Shown here in pieces: positions 37,284 to 45,668 of a DNA stretch of 64,000 nucleotides. Positions within the stretch are counted from its first letter, which is position 1. Every line of letters starts with the position of its first letter. The DNA is from JBBDRJ01 sp963766295. GTDB taxonomy: Bacteria; Actinomycetota; JAICYB01. The notes below the pieces were generated by a model that was not told the DNA's origin, ran no database searches, and saw nothing but the letters and a program-made list of their open reading frames with translations. The stretch is from NCBI GenBank assembly GCA_963766295.1, contig CAVXYW010000002.1, positions 1,612,001 through 1,676,000 of the forward strand, in the 5' to 3' direction. The position numbers and the translations under genes are program-made.

Positions 37284-37787
37284 TCATCCCGAGCTGACCA
37301 TCGCATGTTCGGCTCCGATATTGACGCCGACGAGCACTGCATCCACGGAGCCCCGGTTATTCCATCGATGGTTCGTCCCGTTCTGGACAACGACATCGCC
37401 CGCGTGCAGCAGCACTTCACCGTCATCGAGCTCGAGGAAGATGTCGCCCGATACGACCAAAACGAAGTCCAGCGTTGGCGTGCGATGCATGCCCGCTCTG
37501 TTCGGATCGGCCCACGGGCCGAGGCTTTCGGTGATGAACTCGTCCAGCCCTCGTGCACCGCCAGTCGTCATCCGGTAGACGCCGACTGAACAGCCACCCA
37601 CTGTCGGAAAGACGAACGTCGTAGGAGGTTCTCCGCCGTCGTCTGGAAAGTGCGCAGTGTCGCTCCTTCCCCAGATTGGACACATAACGTTCCCACCACC
37701 GACGTCGAAGCCTTCTACCTCTTCGTCGGAAGCGACAACCGAAAGTCCCTGATTGTCATGACCCGTGACGATGCGACGAACTTTCAT
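37284..37787 (-). CDS. cupin-domain protein
   Basis: The 167-residue protein has a small N-terminal strand part and then a cupin with GDIFLELDDGEVLLHAGDVVVQNGTNHRWNN. GGAGG precedes ATG 37787 by five bases; a longer start 11 codons upstream is less likely. Similarity to gentisate-type cupins is weak and function unknown. It is divergent from the CmcJ-like gene. Confidence 0.85.
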   Translation of the reverse strand: MKVRRIVTGHDNQGLSVVASDEEVEGFDVGGGNVMCPIWGRSDTAHFPDDGGEPPTTFVFPTVGGCSVGVYRMTTGGARGLDEFITESLGPWADPNRAGMHRTPTLDFVLVVSGDIFLELDDGEVLLHAGDVVVQNGTNHRWNNRGSVDAVLVGVNIGAEHAMVSSG

Positions 37788-37922
37788 CGTTGCCTCCTTC
37801 GCGTTCTCCCCCGCCGTCACGTGACCCTAGATCGTTTGCATGAGCGACTGATTTCCGTGCCCGGGTGGTCCAGGGGGATGGCGACGGGATAGCTTCGGAG
37901 GGTCGATGGCGAGAGGAAGACG

Positions 37923-38723
37923 ATGACGACCGGTCAAGCCGCGAAGGAGTTCTGTCGGACCGCGTTGAACTACGGAAGCGGGCCCGGATCAGAACTTCCT
38001 ATCCACGACGGACGAACCGCGGACCTTCCCGGATGGGATCAGTGTGGCTTCGAGCTCCTAACGCAAGCATCCGAGGTAAAAGATTGGGGCGACGACGACG
38101 AGATCGCGCGAGTCCACTATCCGGAGATCACAGCACTGGTGAAGGAGCTCACGGGTTGCGACCACGCGGTCCTATCGAGCCACATCAGGCGCAGTCCGGA
38201 GGAGGCCAAGCGCCACTCCGACCTCTCACCCATCCCGCTCGTGCACTCCGACTTCGCTGATAGCTACGGCGAGCTGCTGCGCGACACGTACCGCAGCGGC
38301 GACCGAGCCGAAGCTGCAGAACGCGAGGGAGTTTCTGGAGAGACGATCGCCGACGCGCGCCGGCTCATGATCCTTCAGTTCTGGCGGAACCTCGGTGCCC
38401 CAAAGATGGACCTTCCGCTCGCGTTCTGTGATGCACGCACGGTGCCGCGTGACCAGATAGTGCCCTTCTCCGTAAAGAACTACGCGGGCAGCGGCTTCGA
38501 CTTCGAGGCACTCGCGATCGTCTCGTCCGATGCTCATCAGTGGTACGCATTCCCCGAGATGACGATCGATGAGGTCGTTGCTTTTAGGACGTACGACACC
38601 GAGCGTGTCGGAACCGATGAGCCGTACTGGACGCCGCACTCCGCCTTCCGCGACCAGGAAGTCGAGTTGGGCAATCCGAGCCGATCGAGCATCGAGTTGC
38701 GTCCTCTTTGCATCTGGGTTTGA
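37923..38723 (+). CDS. CmcJ/NvfI-family oxygenase-like protein
   Basis: The 266-residue protein has the family core VHSDFADSYGELL, RRLMILQFWRNLG, PLAFCDARTVP, AIVSSDAHQWYAFPEMTIDEVVAFRTYD and the final SSIELRPLCIWV. CmcJ takes part in cephamycin C biosynthesis and NvfI is an Fe/2-oxoglutarate-type enzyme. Whether the active-site HxD is intact is unclear; HSD is a candidate. GAGGAAGACG precedes ATG 37923. The next gene is a broken sulfotransferase. Confidence 0.85.
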   Translation: MTTGQAAKEFCRTALNYGSGPGSELPIHDGRTADLPGWDQCGFELLTQASEVKDWGDDDEIARVHYPEITALVKELTGCDHAVLSSHIRRSPEEAKRHSDLSPIPLVHSDFADSYGELLRDTYRSGDRAEAAEREGVSGETIADARRLMILQFWRNLGAPKMDLPLAFCDARTVPRDQIVPFSVKNYAGSGFDFEALAIVSSDAHQWYAFPEMTIDEVVAFRTYDTERVGTDEPYWTPHSAFRDQEVELGNPSRSSIELRPLCIWV

Positions 38724-38734
38724 CGGAGCACGCC

Positions 38735-39660
38735 ATGACCATCGCACCGCAGCGCACGCGCACCTACCAGAACCACCATCTCGACTCGACGAGGTGGGAC
38801 GGCTTCGTCCACCGGCCCGGTGACATCGTCATCGCAACGTCCTACAAAACGGGAACCACTTGGATGCAGCGCATCGTGAGCTTGCTGATCTTCGGTCCCG
38901 GCCCCCTGCCCGAGGGCACGAACCTGATGCAGCTATCGCCTTGGATCGACCAACGTTTCTTCGGGACCGATCGAGCCGGTTCTCGAACAACTCGAGACCC
39001 AGGAGCACCGCCGCTTCCTGAAGAGTCATCTCCCGTTCGACGCGATCCCGTTCTGGGAGGACGTCAGCTACATCTGCGTCGGACGAGACACGCGCGACGT
39101 ATTCATGTCGGTGTTCAACCACATACTCCGCGTACACCGACCTCACGTACCAGTTGCTCGCCGGGAACGATCCGGTCGGTGGACCGATGCCCCGCTGCCC
39201 GGAGGACCCTCGCGAGCTCTGGCAGGAATGGATCACGACACCGAACTTCCCATGGGAGAGCGACGGTTCGCCCATGTGGTCTCACCACTACCAAGTCGAG
39301 TCGTTCTGGAAGCACCGCGACCTGCCGAATGCGCTGATGGTCCACTACGCGGACATGAAGAAGGACCTCGAGGGTGAGATGCGTCGCATCGCCGAGTTCC
39401 TGCGCATCGAGCACGACGGGTCGGTTTGGCCGGACCTCGTCAACGGCGCCACCTTCGAGTCAATGAAGGCTGAGGCAAAACCACTCAGCGACCAGATGGG
39501 AATGATTTTCGAGGGCGGTTCCGACCGCTTCTTCTTCAAAGGGACGAACGGCCGCTGGAAAGACGTCCTTACGACCGAGGACTTAGCACTGTATGAACGT
39601 GTGGCGGCGAAGCTCGATCCCGATCTACGACACTGGCTCGAGAACGGACGGCTCGATTGA
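38735..39660 (+). pseudogene. sulfotransferase-family protein, two +1 frameshifts
   Basis: The protein of about 307 residues has the PAPS-binding 5' loop TSYKTGTTWMQRI, the 3'-phosphate site CVGRDTRDVFMS, and a C-terminal KGTNGRWKD loop, as in aryl or steroid-type sulfotransferases. One extra base occurs near 38970 (TTCGGGACC; without it FFGPIEPVLEQLE) and another near 39122 (CACATACTCC; without it FNHYSAYTDLT). Removing both restores one frame across the gene. It follows the CmcJ-like gene by 11 bp. Confidence 0.88.
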
Positions 39661-39676
39661 CAGAAAGGAAGCCTCG

Positions 39677-40249
39677 ATGACGACGCTCGAAGAGCACTAC
39701 CGACACGGCATCGACGCGTTCAGCTCGCGGCTCGAGCTGGTCGGCTCCGATGCCTGGACACGGACCACGCGATGCTGTCCTGACTGGACGGTCCACGATC
39801 TCGTCAACCACGTAGTGAATGAGACTGTTTGGGTCACACCCTTGCTCCGGGGCGAGACGATAGCCGAGGTCGGCAATCGCTTCGACGGTGACCTGATCTC
39901 AAATGACCAGCTGGGTTCATGGCGGCGCGCCGCCGGCGACGTGCTCGCGGCAATAGCGGAGCCCGGGACCTTAGACCGGACGGTCGAACTCTCTTCGGGC
40001 CCCACCACCGGAGCGAAGTATGTCGCTGAAGTGCTGAGCGATCAGATCATCCACACCTGGGACCTCGCTACCTCGATCGAAGCCGATCCCGTGCTCGACC
40101 CCGCCCTCGTCACCTTTGCCCGTCAGACGCTCGAACCACTCGCAGAGATGTGGAGGAAGTACGGGGCGCTCGGGCCGCCGGTTGAAGTCGCCGACGACGC
40201 AGATGAGCAGACCAGGCTCCTCGCGCTGCTCGGCCGCCGCGCGACCTGA
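39677..40249 (+). CDS. TIGR03086-family DinB-fold (mycothiol-type) metal-binding protein
   Basis: The 190-residue protein has CCPDWTVHDLVNHVV with the metal-ligand His, and ADQIIHTWDLATSI near the C-terminal half, the usual TIGR03086 pattern of a mycothiol-dependent maleylpyruvate-isomerase-like DinB fold. The ATG at 39677 is chosen. It follows the broken sulfotransferase by 16 bp. Its role is unknown. Confidence 0.88.
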   Translation: MTTLEEHYRHGIDAFSSRLELVGSDAWTRTTRCCPDWTVHDLVNHVVNETVWVTPLLRGETIAEVGNRFDGDLISNDQLGSWRRAAGDVLAAIAEPGTLDRTVELSSGPTTGAKYVAEVLSDQIIHTWDLATSIEADPVLDPALVTFARQTLEPLAEMWRKYGALGPPVEVADDADEQTRLLALLGRRAT

Positions 40250-40340
40250 CTCGCGGCGATTAGATCGTTGTCTGCGACGAGAGCCGCCCAGGGAATACGA
40301 ACCGCACGGGGGACAACGTGTTAACAGCCAGAGAGGCAGT

Positions 40341-41090
40341 CTGATCAACGGCGCGCAGCTGTATGACACCATCGGAGCCACTTACACCGTCACGCGACGC
40401 ACTGAACCGCGCATCGCTGCGCAGTTCTGGGCTGCGCTCGGTGATGCCCGGACGGTACTGAACGTCGGCGCGGGCACCGGGTCCTACGAGCCCCCCGACC
40501 GCCACATCCTCGCGGTGGAACCGTCAGCGCTCATGCGTTCGCAGCGGCCCCAAGATGCCGCGCCGTGTGTGGCTGCCACCGCCGAGAGCCTTCCGTTCGA
40601 GGACCAGTCCTTCGACGCCGCGATGGCTTTCGCCACCGTTCATCACTGGCCGGACCCGATCGCCGGCCTGCGAGAGATGCGACGCGTTGCTCGCCGCGTG
40701 GTGGTGTTCACACACGACACCAGTGACGGCGGATGGCTTCGTCGGTTCTGGCTAACTCGCGACTACCTGCCTGAGGTCGCGGACCTCATCGTCGGCCGGC
40801 CTTCGGTGAACGAGCTTGCCCACGCGATCGGAGCCCGGATGGAACCGGTGCTCATCCCGTGGGACTGCGCGGACGGCTTCTTCGAGGCCTACTGGCGCCG
40901 GCCCGAGGCATACCTGGACGAGAATGTCCGTCGCGGAATATCGGTCTGGGCCAGAGTCGGGCCGGTTGCCGAGCAGAGGGCAGTAAACAGCCTCCGTCAT
41001 GACTTGGCATCCGGTCGGTGGACTGAACGCAACCGCGACCTTGTAGATCTCGACGCAGCAGAACTTGGCCTTCGCCTGCTTATTGCCTGA
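40341..41090 (+). CDS. class I SAM-dependent methyltransferase, possible CTG start
   Basis: The protein of about 249 residues has VLNVGAGTGSYEPPDR, AVEPSALM, FDAAMAFATVHHWPDP and VVFTHDT, a UbiE-like methyltransferase. No ATG, GTG or TTG lies in frame between the preceding gene's end and LINGAQLYDTIG, where the family begins. A CTG at 40341 has GAGAGG four bases upstream and is my best start. The frame continues upstream through part of the preceding gene to an ATG at 40116, which would give an unlikely overlap. Confidence 0.8.
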   Translation: MINGAQLYDTIGATYTVTRRTEPRIAAQFWAALGDARTVLNVGAGTGSYEPPDRHILAVEPSALMRSQRPQDAAPCVAATAESLPFEDQSFDAAMAFATVHHWPDPIAGLREMRRVARRVVVFTHDTSDGGWLRRFWLTRDYLPEVADLIVGRPSVNELAHAIGARMEPVLIPWDCADGFFEAYWRRPEAYLDENVRRGISVWARVGPVAEQRAVNSLRHDLASGRWTERNRDLVDLDAAELGLRLLIA

Positions 41091-41116
41091 ACCGCCACAG
41101 TGGGAAGCTGGGCTCA

Positions 41117-41659
41117 GTGGATAAGACCATCCCGGTGATCCGGCTTCCCACGCGGCTCGAGACCCCACGACTCGTCCTGCGCTGCTACGAACCGGCCGAC
41201 ATCGCAGCGTTGGACGGCGATGCACTCAAGTCGATCGAACACATCGGTCGCTTTATGCCGAAAGCGCGAGCCGAGCTGCTGGGCGACCGCGCCGCCCTCT
41301 TGGCCGACGCGCGGCGCGCCTTCGATACCGGTGAGCGCTTCGCGTACGGCATGTTCCTGTCGGACGGCTCGTTCCTCGGTAACTGCGGCACGGGATGGGT
41401 CGGCGAAGGTGAACTGAATATCGGGTACTGGGTGCTCGTCGAGCATCTTCGTCAGGGCTATGCGAGTGAGGCCGTTCGAGCCGTGACGGATGCGGGGTTC
41501 CGGTCGGGCGTCCGGCGGTTCGTCCTGAACTGTGATCCAGCGAACGAAGCGAGTATCGGGGTCGCTCGTTCGACCGGTTTCAAATACTTGTCTACGGACG
41601 AACGCTTCGATCAGGACGGCGTCCGATTCGACGAGATGACTTGGGACCTCCGCCCGTAG
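41117..41659 (+). CDS. GNAT family N-acetyltransferase (RimJ/RimL type)
   Basis: The 180-residue protein has TPRLVLRCYEPADIAAL, a GYWVLVEHLRQGYASEAVRAV segment with the acetyl-CoA pyrophosphate loop and a VLNCDPANEASIGVARSTGF C-terminal part, typical of RimJ/RimL-like GNATs acting on protein or antibiotic amines. The start at GTG 41117 follows the methyltransferase by 26 bp. The 264-bp gap after it (41660-41923) shows no gene I can support. Confidence 0.88.
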   Translation: MDKTIPVIRLPTRLETPRLVLRCYEPADIAALDGDALKSIEHIGRFMPKARAELLGDRAALLADARRAFDTGERFAYGMFLSDGSFLGNCGTGWVGEGELNIGYWVLVEHLRQGYASEAVRAVTDAGFRSGVRRFVLNCDPANEASIGVARSTGFKYLSTDERFDQDGVRFDEMTWDLRP

Positions 41660-41923
41660 GCCGGGCGTTGTGCGAGGTTGCCGCACGACTCAGTGAGTTC
41701 GCGAGTCCTGCGTATCCGTCACCCGCCGAGGGTTCCGGTCGGCGCGTCGAAACCCCGCGCAGCGAAATCGCAATCGACGCCGGTCGTTCCGCCCTCTTCT
41801 CCACCCATCCGTCGAAAGAAGCACGTGGGGACGATCCAGTCATGCAGCGCTTCACCGTCAACGCCCAGCGGGTTCCCGACATTCCAAGTGCGGGAAGCCC
41901 GCCCTTGAGACACTTGGATACGC

Positions 41924-42391
41924 ATGACAGAAGCTCGATTGATTCTCATCTGCGGTTTGCCGGGTTCGGGCAAGACGACTCTCGCCAAGAAGCTTGCGCC
42001 GGAGGCACCGGCAGTGCGCTTGTGCCCCGATGAGTGGAAGCACGATCTTGGCATCGACTACTACGACGAAGACAGGCGCGTACGACTGGAGAAGCGGCTC
42101 TGGCAGCTCGGCGAAGAGTTACTCGGGCTCGGCCAAAGCGTCATCTTGGAGAACGGCTTTTGGGCGCGCGAGGAACGGGACGAACTCCGGCTCGCTGCGC
42201 GAAACCTTGGCGTGGCGGTGGAACTGCACTACCTGGAAGTGCCTGTCGATGAGCTTTGGCGACGCCTAGAGATCCGTAACAAGGAAGCTAAGCCCGGAAC
42301 CGCACCTATCAAACGCGAAGACCTCGATAAGTGGACTCAGCAGTTCGAAGCTCCCGACGCGGACGAGCTCGCTCTGTTTGATGAGACCTAG
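41924..42391 (+). CDS. P-loop small-molecule kinase (AAA/zeta-toxin-like)
   Basis: The 155-residue protein has Walker A CGLPGSGKTTLAKKL, CPDEWKHDLGIDYYDE with a DEW acid pair and GQSVILENGFWAREERDEL, as in YjjK/zeta-like phosphotransferases. No antitoxin partner gene is visible. It may phosphorylate a small molecule or antibiotic. The ATG at 41924 has no strong ribosome site. Confidence 0.85.
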   Translation: MTEARLILICGLPGSGKTTLAKKLAPEAPAVRLCPDEWKHDLGIDYYDEDRRVRLEKRLWQLGEELLGLGQSVILENGFWAREERDELRLAARNLGVAVELHYLEVPVDELWRRLEIRNKEAKPGTAPIKREDLDKWTQQFEAPDADELALFDET

Positions 42392-42466
42392 CTTTTGCAG
42401 GTCGTTTTGGCAACCGTCCCGTCGTCGCGGCTACAGTGGGCTCCTCACAACGGAGGAGGTGACCCG

Positions 42467-42511
42467 ATGAATACAACGACTATCCGGGTGCCCCTCCGTT
42501 CGTTCGCCTAA
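42467..42511 (+). CDS. 14-residue mini-ORF, leader-peptide candidate
   Basis: MNTTTIRVPLRSFA begins 6 bases after GGAGGAGGTGA, whose GGAGGTGA matches the anti-Shine-Dalgarno exactly. A complementary pair CGGGTGC (42485-42491) and GCACCCG (42533-42539) could fold across it. It precedes the GTG of the methyltransferase by 100 bp. It could be a regulatory leader or the remnant of a gene start. Translation is not shown. Confidence 0.35.
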   Translation: MNTTTIRVPLRSFA

Positions 42512-42610
42512 CCGGGCGTCCATCCGGGCCTCGCACCCGTCTCCCGAGCGAACTGCAGCATGTGCTGCTTCTTCGCGGCTTCACCAACCGGACACTCAAA
42601 GGAGACGTTT

Positions 42611-43396
42611 GTGACGAATCACGAACCATCGATGGACTTTGCAACTCAGTTGAGGACGGGACGCGCACCGGTTGTGCCCAAGGAGGTCGTGGACCTCCTG
42701 GAAGCTGTCGGCCCGAGCCCGGGCGCGGAGGCGAAGAACGCAGCGACAGTGGCGTTCCTCGCGGATCTCGCGGGTGACGGACCAGCGCTCGAACTTGCGA
42801 TCGGCGCCGGTCGCATCGGCATCCCTCTTGCTGCCACAGGGATCAGGGTGGACGGGATCGAGAACTCGCCGGCGCAGGTCGACAAGCTTCGCTCGAAGCC
42901 TGGAGGTGATCGGATCTCGGTCACGCTCGACAGCCTTCCGGACATCGCCGTCGACGGCACGTACAGCTTGATCTTCTTCATCCAGAACACGCTGCCTAAC
43001 CTCTTGACGCAGGAGAACCAGGTGCGCTGCTTCGAGAACGCCGCCGCGCATCTGACTGATGACGGCGTTTTCGTCGTCGAGACGTTCACGCCGGCGTGGC
43101 TTTACCAGTTACCGGACGATCAGTACGCGCGCACGGAATCCATCGACGCTGGCTATGTCGCGCTCGACACCGCACGGCACGATCCCGTGAGGCAAGCACT
43201 CATGGAGAACCACGTCATCTTGATGCGTGATCGCGTCATGTTGTTCCCGATTGTCACGCGCTATGTGTGGCCGAGCGAGATGGATCTCATGGCTCGACTA
43301 GCCGGGCTTCGCCTCAAGGAGCGCTGGGGAGGCTGGAAACGCGAGCCCTTCACGTCGGACCCACGGGGCAACTGCATATCCGTCTACGGAAGATGA
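42611..43396 (+). CDS. class I SAM-dependent methyltransferase
   Basis: The 261-residue protein has ALELAIGAGRIGIPLAATG as motif I, VDGIENSPAQ, YSLIFFIQNTLPNLL and GVFVVETFTPAW. It resembles small-molecule methyltransferases. GTG 42611 has AAAGGAGA upstream and is better than the ATG at 42560, which lacks one. A strong mini-ORF lies upstream. Function is unknown. Confidence 0.85.
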   Translation: MTNHEPSMDFATQLRTGRAPVVPKEVVDLLEAVGPSPGAEAKNAATVAFLADLAGDGPALELAIGAGRIGIPLAATGIRVDGIENSPAQVDKLRSKPGGDRISVTLDSLPDIAVDGTYSLIFFIQNTLPNLLTQENQVRCFENAAAHLTDDGVFVVETFTPAWLYQLPDDQYARTESIDAGYVALDTARHDPVRQALMENHVILMRDRVMLFPIVTRYVWPSEMDLMARLAGLRLKERWGGWKREPFTSDPRGNCISVYGR

Positions 43397-43511
43397 CGAA
43401 ACCGAAGAGTTCAGACCGCGCTGTAAGGCAGACCACCATGTCGTGCGGGGCCGACAACGTCAGCTAAGAGGTGATTCGCCTAGTCCGGGGCGGTGCGGAC
43501 TCGCACTCGCA

Positions 43512-43662
43512 GAAGCTGGGCCGCCTGGACTCGAAAGGGGTTCGGACCGTTCTTCGCCAGCCAATCAATGCCAATAGATGAACGTCGTTCGAGTGTCGCG
43601 AGATTTCGGCAGCCTTGCCAGGGCAAACGTTTTGGGTGCCCATGGTGCCTTTCATGGTGCCC
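43512..43662 (+). repeat. 151-bp direct repeat A carrying a tRNA-Gln 3'-end match
   Basis: The block is about 85 percent identical by eye to 45431-45581. Its first part (43515-43535) is identical over 21 bases to 50572-50592, the 3' end of tRNA-Gln (T-arm and acceptor, plus-strand reading). It ends in repeated ATGGTGCC words. On the minus strand the block reads GTMKGTMGTQ before the tRNA-like end. I read it as an attachment-site remnant; the wider gap 43397-43740 holds no gene. Confidence 0.75.
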
Positions 43663-43740
43663 ATTCTCTTCGCGAGGACCCCGACGAGCAGGTCGCTCAC
43701 TGCGTGTAGCAGACTGTGGCAACAAAGCAGGGGGCCTTCG

Positions 43741-44436
43741 GTGACCGGACCGGCAACAGTGATTCTTGTTCCTCCTCCAGCCGGATCGGCCGCAGTGTGG
43801 AACCGCGTACTCCCGATCCTCGACGAGCTGGGAATCCCGAGCGCAGCCGTCGATCTGCCCAGCGGACTCCCCGAGTCCGATGTGACCGACGTCGACTTCC
43901 TTCGGTCGGTGCTCGACGATCACGGCGGAGATTTGGTCCTTGCCGGTCACTCATCAGGTTGCGTCCCAATGACGGAGGTCGGCTGTCACGCCACGGTTAG
44001 GCATCTGATCTACGTCGATGGGCCGCTCTGGGAAGTGGGTGAACCGTGGGACCTCGTTTTCAAAGGCGGAGTCGCCGAGGAATTCGGCAAGTGCTGGCGA
44101 GTGCGCCCGGGGGTCACCGAGTTAGATATCGACAAGCTGTCCGCGTATCTGAGCAGTCGAGGCTGGCCGACAGAAGATGTTCAGGAGTTCGTGTCTGGTT
44201 GCGTACCGCACCGTCATGCCGCCGGCACGTACAAACTTACGGTCGCGGCCTGGCGCACCATCCCCTCCACGTTCATCCGTCCCTTGGACAGCGTGAACAA
44301 ACCGCACGTCCAGGACGTGTTTGCAGCCCGAGCGACCCAGGTTATTGAGATCGAAGGCGATCACTTCCCTCACTGGCGACGGCCACGCGAGGTCGCCGAG
44401 ATCTTCGCGCGGATCGCACGGGATGCAGCCACGTAA
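43741..44436 (+). CDS. alpha/beta-fold hydrolase
   Basis: The 231-residue protein has VILVPPPAGSAAVWNRVL, nucleophile elbow VLAGHSSGCVPM, a CRVRPGVTEL cap part and the late His in EGDHFPHWRRP. It is of the short esterase/pyrethroid-hydrolase-like type. GTG 43741 follows AGGGGG by several bases; the longer frame upstream is composed of repeat A. It is the first gene of the accessory zone. Confidence 0.83.
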   Translation: MTGPATVILVPPPAGSAAVWNRVLPILDELGIPSAAVDLPSGLPESDVTDVDFLRSVLDDHGGDLVLAGHSSGCVPMTEVGCHATVRHLIYVDGPLWEVGEPWDLVFKGGVAEEFGKCWRVRPGVTELDIDKLSAYLSSRGWPTEDVQEFVSGCVPHRHAAGTYKLTVAAWRTIPSTFIRPLDSVNKPHVQDVFAARATQVIEIEGDHFPHWRRPREVAEIFARIARDAAT

Positions 44437-44467
44437 CACGCCGGCACGGGTCTACGGAGGAACTCCA

Positions 44468-45280
44468 ATGCTCGACGCTGATGGATTGGGGTACGAGGAA
44501 CACGGCGACGGCGAGCCGCTCTTGATGATCCACGGCGCTGCGATCGCCACAGCCTTCGTGCCGTTGATGCGCGAACCGGGCCTCTCCGAGCAATACAGAG
44601 TGATCCGCTATCACCGGCGCGGCTTCTCGGGCAGCGCCGAGCTCGCTAGTGAAGACAAGCTCCCAGGACAGGCGTACGCGGCGATACAGGTCCAGGACGC
44701 TTTGACCGTTCTTCATTCCGCCGGCGTGGACAAGGTGCATGTCATTGGGCATTCCGGAGGTGGCTGGGTCGGTGTGCAGCTCGCCCTCGACGCTCCGGAC
44801 GTCGTCCACTCGCTGGTACTGATGGAGCCGGCGATCTATTCGATGAAGGACAGCTGGAAGGCCGCATCGATGAAATCAACCGATCCTCTGATGAAGGGGT
44901 TCGAGCGAGATCCGGACGAAATGGCAGAGCTGTTCTGTGCGGGAGTGGAGGGACCGAACTGGCGGTCGTTCGCTGACACACTTCCGGGGGCAGCGGCGCA
45001 GTGGATCAAGGATACGAAGCGGATGTACTTCGAGTTACAGCGCGTCCTCGACTGGAGGTTCGGGCCCGAGGAAGCGACCCGTATTTCGCAACCCGTCCTG
45101 TTCATGACGGGTGGTGACAGCCCCCCTTTCCTCGAGAACGTGAAGGCGTTGTTCTCAGAATGGGTGCCGCAGACCGAGGGCGTCGTCATCCCGAATGAGG
45201 GTCACAACATGTTCACGCAGCGTCCAGCGCCCGCGGCGAAAGCCATCGCTTCCTTCCTCGGTCGCCATCCGATGGCGTAG
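44468..45280 (+). CDS. alpha/beta hydrolase
   Basis: The 270-residue protein has LLMIHGAAIATAF, YHRRGFSGSA, nucleophile elbow IGHSGGGWVG, FMTGGDSPPF as acid loop and His in NEGHNMFTQRP. GGAGG lies seven bases before ATG 44468. It is 31 bp after the preceding hydrolase, so both may be one transfer unit between repeats A and B. Confidence 0.88.
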   Translation: MLDADGLGYEEHGDGEPLLMIHGAAIATAFVPLMREPGLSEQYRVIRYHRRGFSGSAELASEDKLPGQAYAAIQVQDALTVLHSAGVDKVHVIGHSGGGWVGVQLALDAPDVVHSLVLMEPAIYSMKDSWKAASMKSTDPLMKGFERDPDEMAELFCAGVEGPNWRSFADTLPGAAAQWIKDTKRMYFELQRVLDWRFGPEEATRISQPVLFMTGGDSPPFLENVKALFSEWVPQTEGVVIPNEGHNMFTQRPAPAAKAIASFLGRHPMA

Positions 45281-45349
45281 GTAGACAAGGCCAATCGCTA
45301 CCGGTGTGCGGTACGCGCAATCGCTGCAACGCGTAGCAACTACGCGCAG

Positions 45350-45385
45350 ATGGTGCCTCCCATGGTGCCTCCCATGGTGCCTCCC
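45350..45385 (+). repeat. tandem repeat, ATGGTGCCTCCC x3
   Basis: Three exact 12-bp copies. On the minus strand they read GGTMGGTMGGTICA followed by a stop. The words ATGGTGCC also occur in repeats A and B, and a related GATGGTGCGG in the 48.3-kb region, so this looks like a decayed end of a repeated coding sequence. Confidence 0.85.
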
Positions 45386-45430
45386 GAGGCTATCGCGAAT
45401 GCGAAGCTGCAGGTGGGAGGCGGTGTAAAT

Positions 45431-45581
45431 GAAGCTGGGCCGCCTGGACTCGAAAGAGGTTCGAAGCGCTCGCTGCTAGTCACGCGATGCCAATAGATGC
45501 ACGTCGTTTGAGTGTCGCGAGAGTTCGGCAGCCTGGCCAGGGCAAACAGATTGGGTGCCCATGGTGCCTTTCACGGTGCCC
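45431..45581 (+). repeat. 151-bp direct repeat B carrying a tRNA-Gln 3'-end match
   Basis: The second copy of the block at 43512-43662, same orientation, 1.92 kb away. The tRNA-like part is 45434-45454, exact over 21 bases. It holds GTCGTTTGAGTGTCGCGAG and ATGGTGCCTTTCACGGTGCCC like repeat A. The whole gap 45281-45668 shows no gene; it holds the tandem repeat and this block. Confidence 0.8.
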
Positions 45582-45668
45582 GACGCACTCGGCACGGCGG
45601 CGATGCTGCTGCGCCTGCTAATGAACGGCGCGATTCGGGGCCTTCAGGTTTCCGCCACGCCCGCACCG

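Noticed and set aside
39154..39660. Separate short sulfotransferase-like gene
   Set aside because: It is the C-terminal part of the gene beginning at 38735, split by two +1 shifts.
40116..40340. Upstream ATG for the 40.3-kb methyltransferase
   Set aside because: It would place 75 residues in another frame of the preceding real gene, with no family similarity.
41660..41923. Possible small gene in the 264-bp gap
   Set aside because: The translations have no motif and no ribosome site; nothing supportable.
45350..45385. CRISPR-like array
   Set aside because: Three 12-bp copies with no spacers; a simple tandem repeat.
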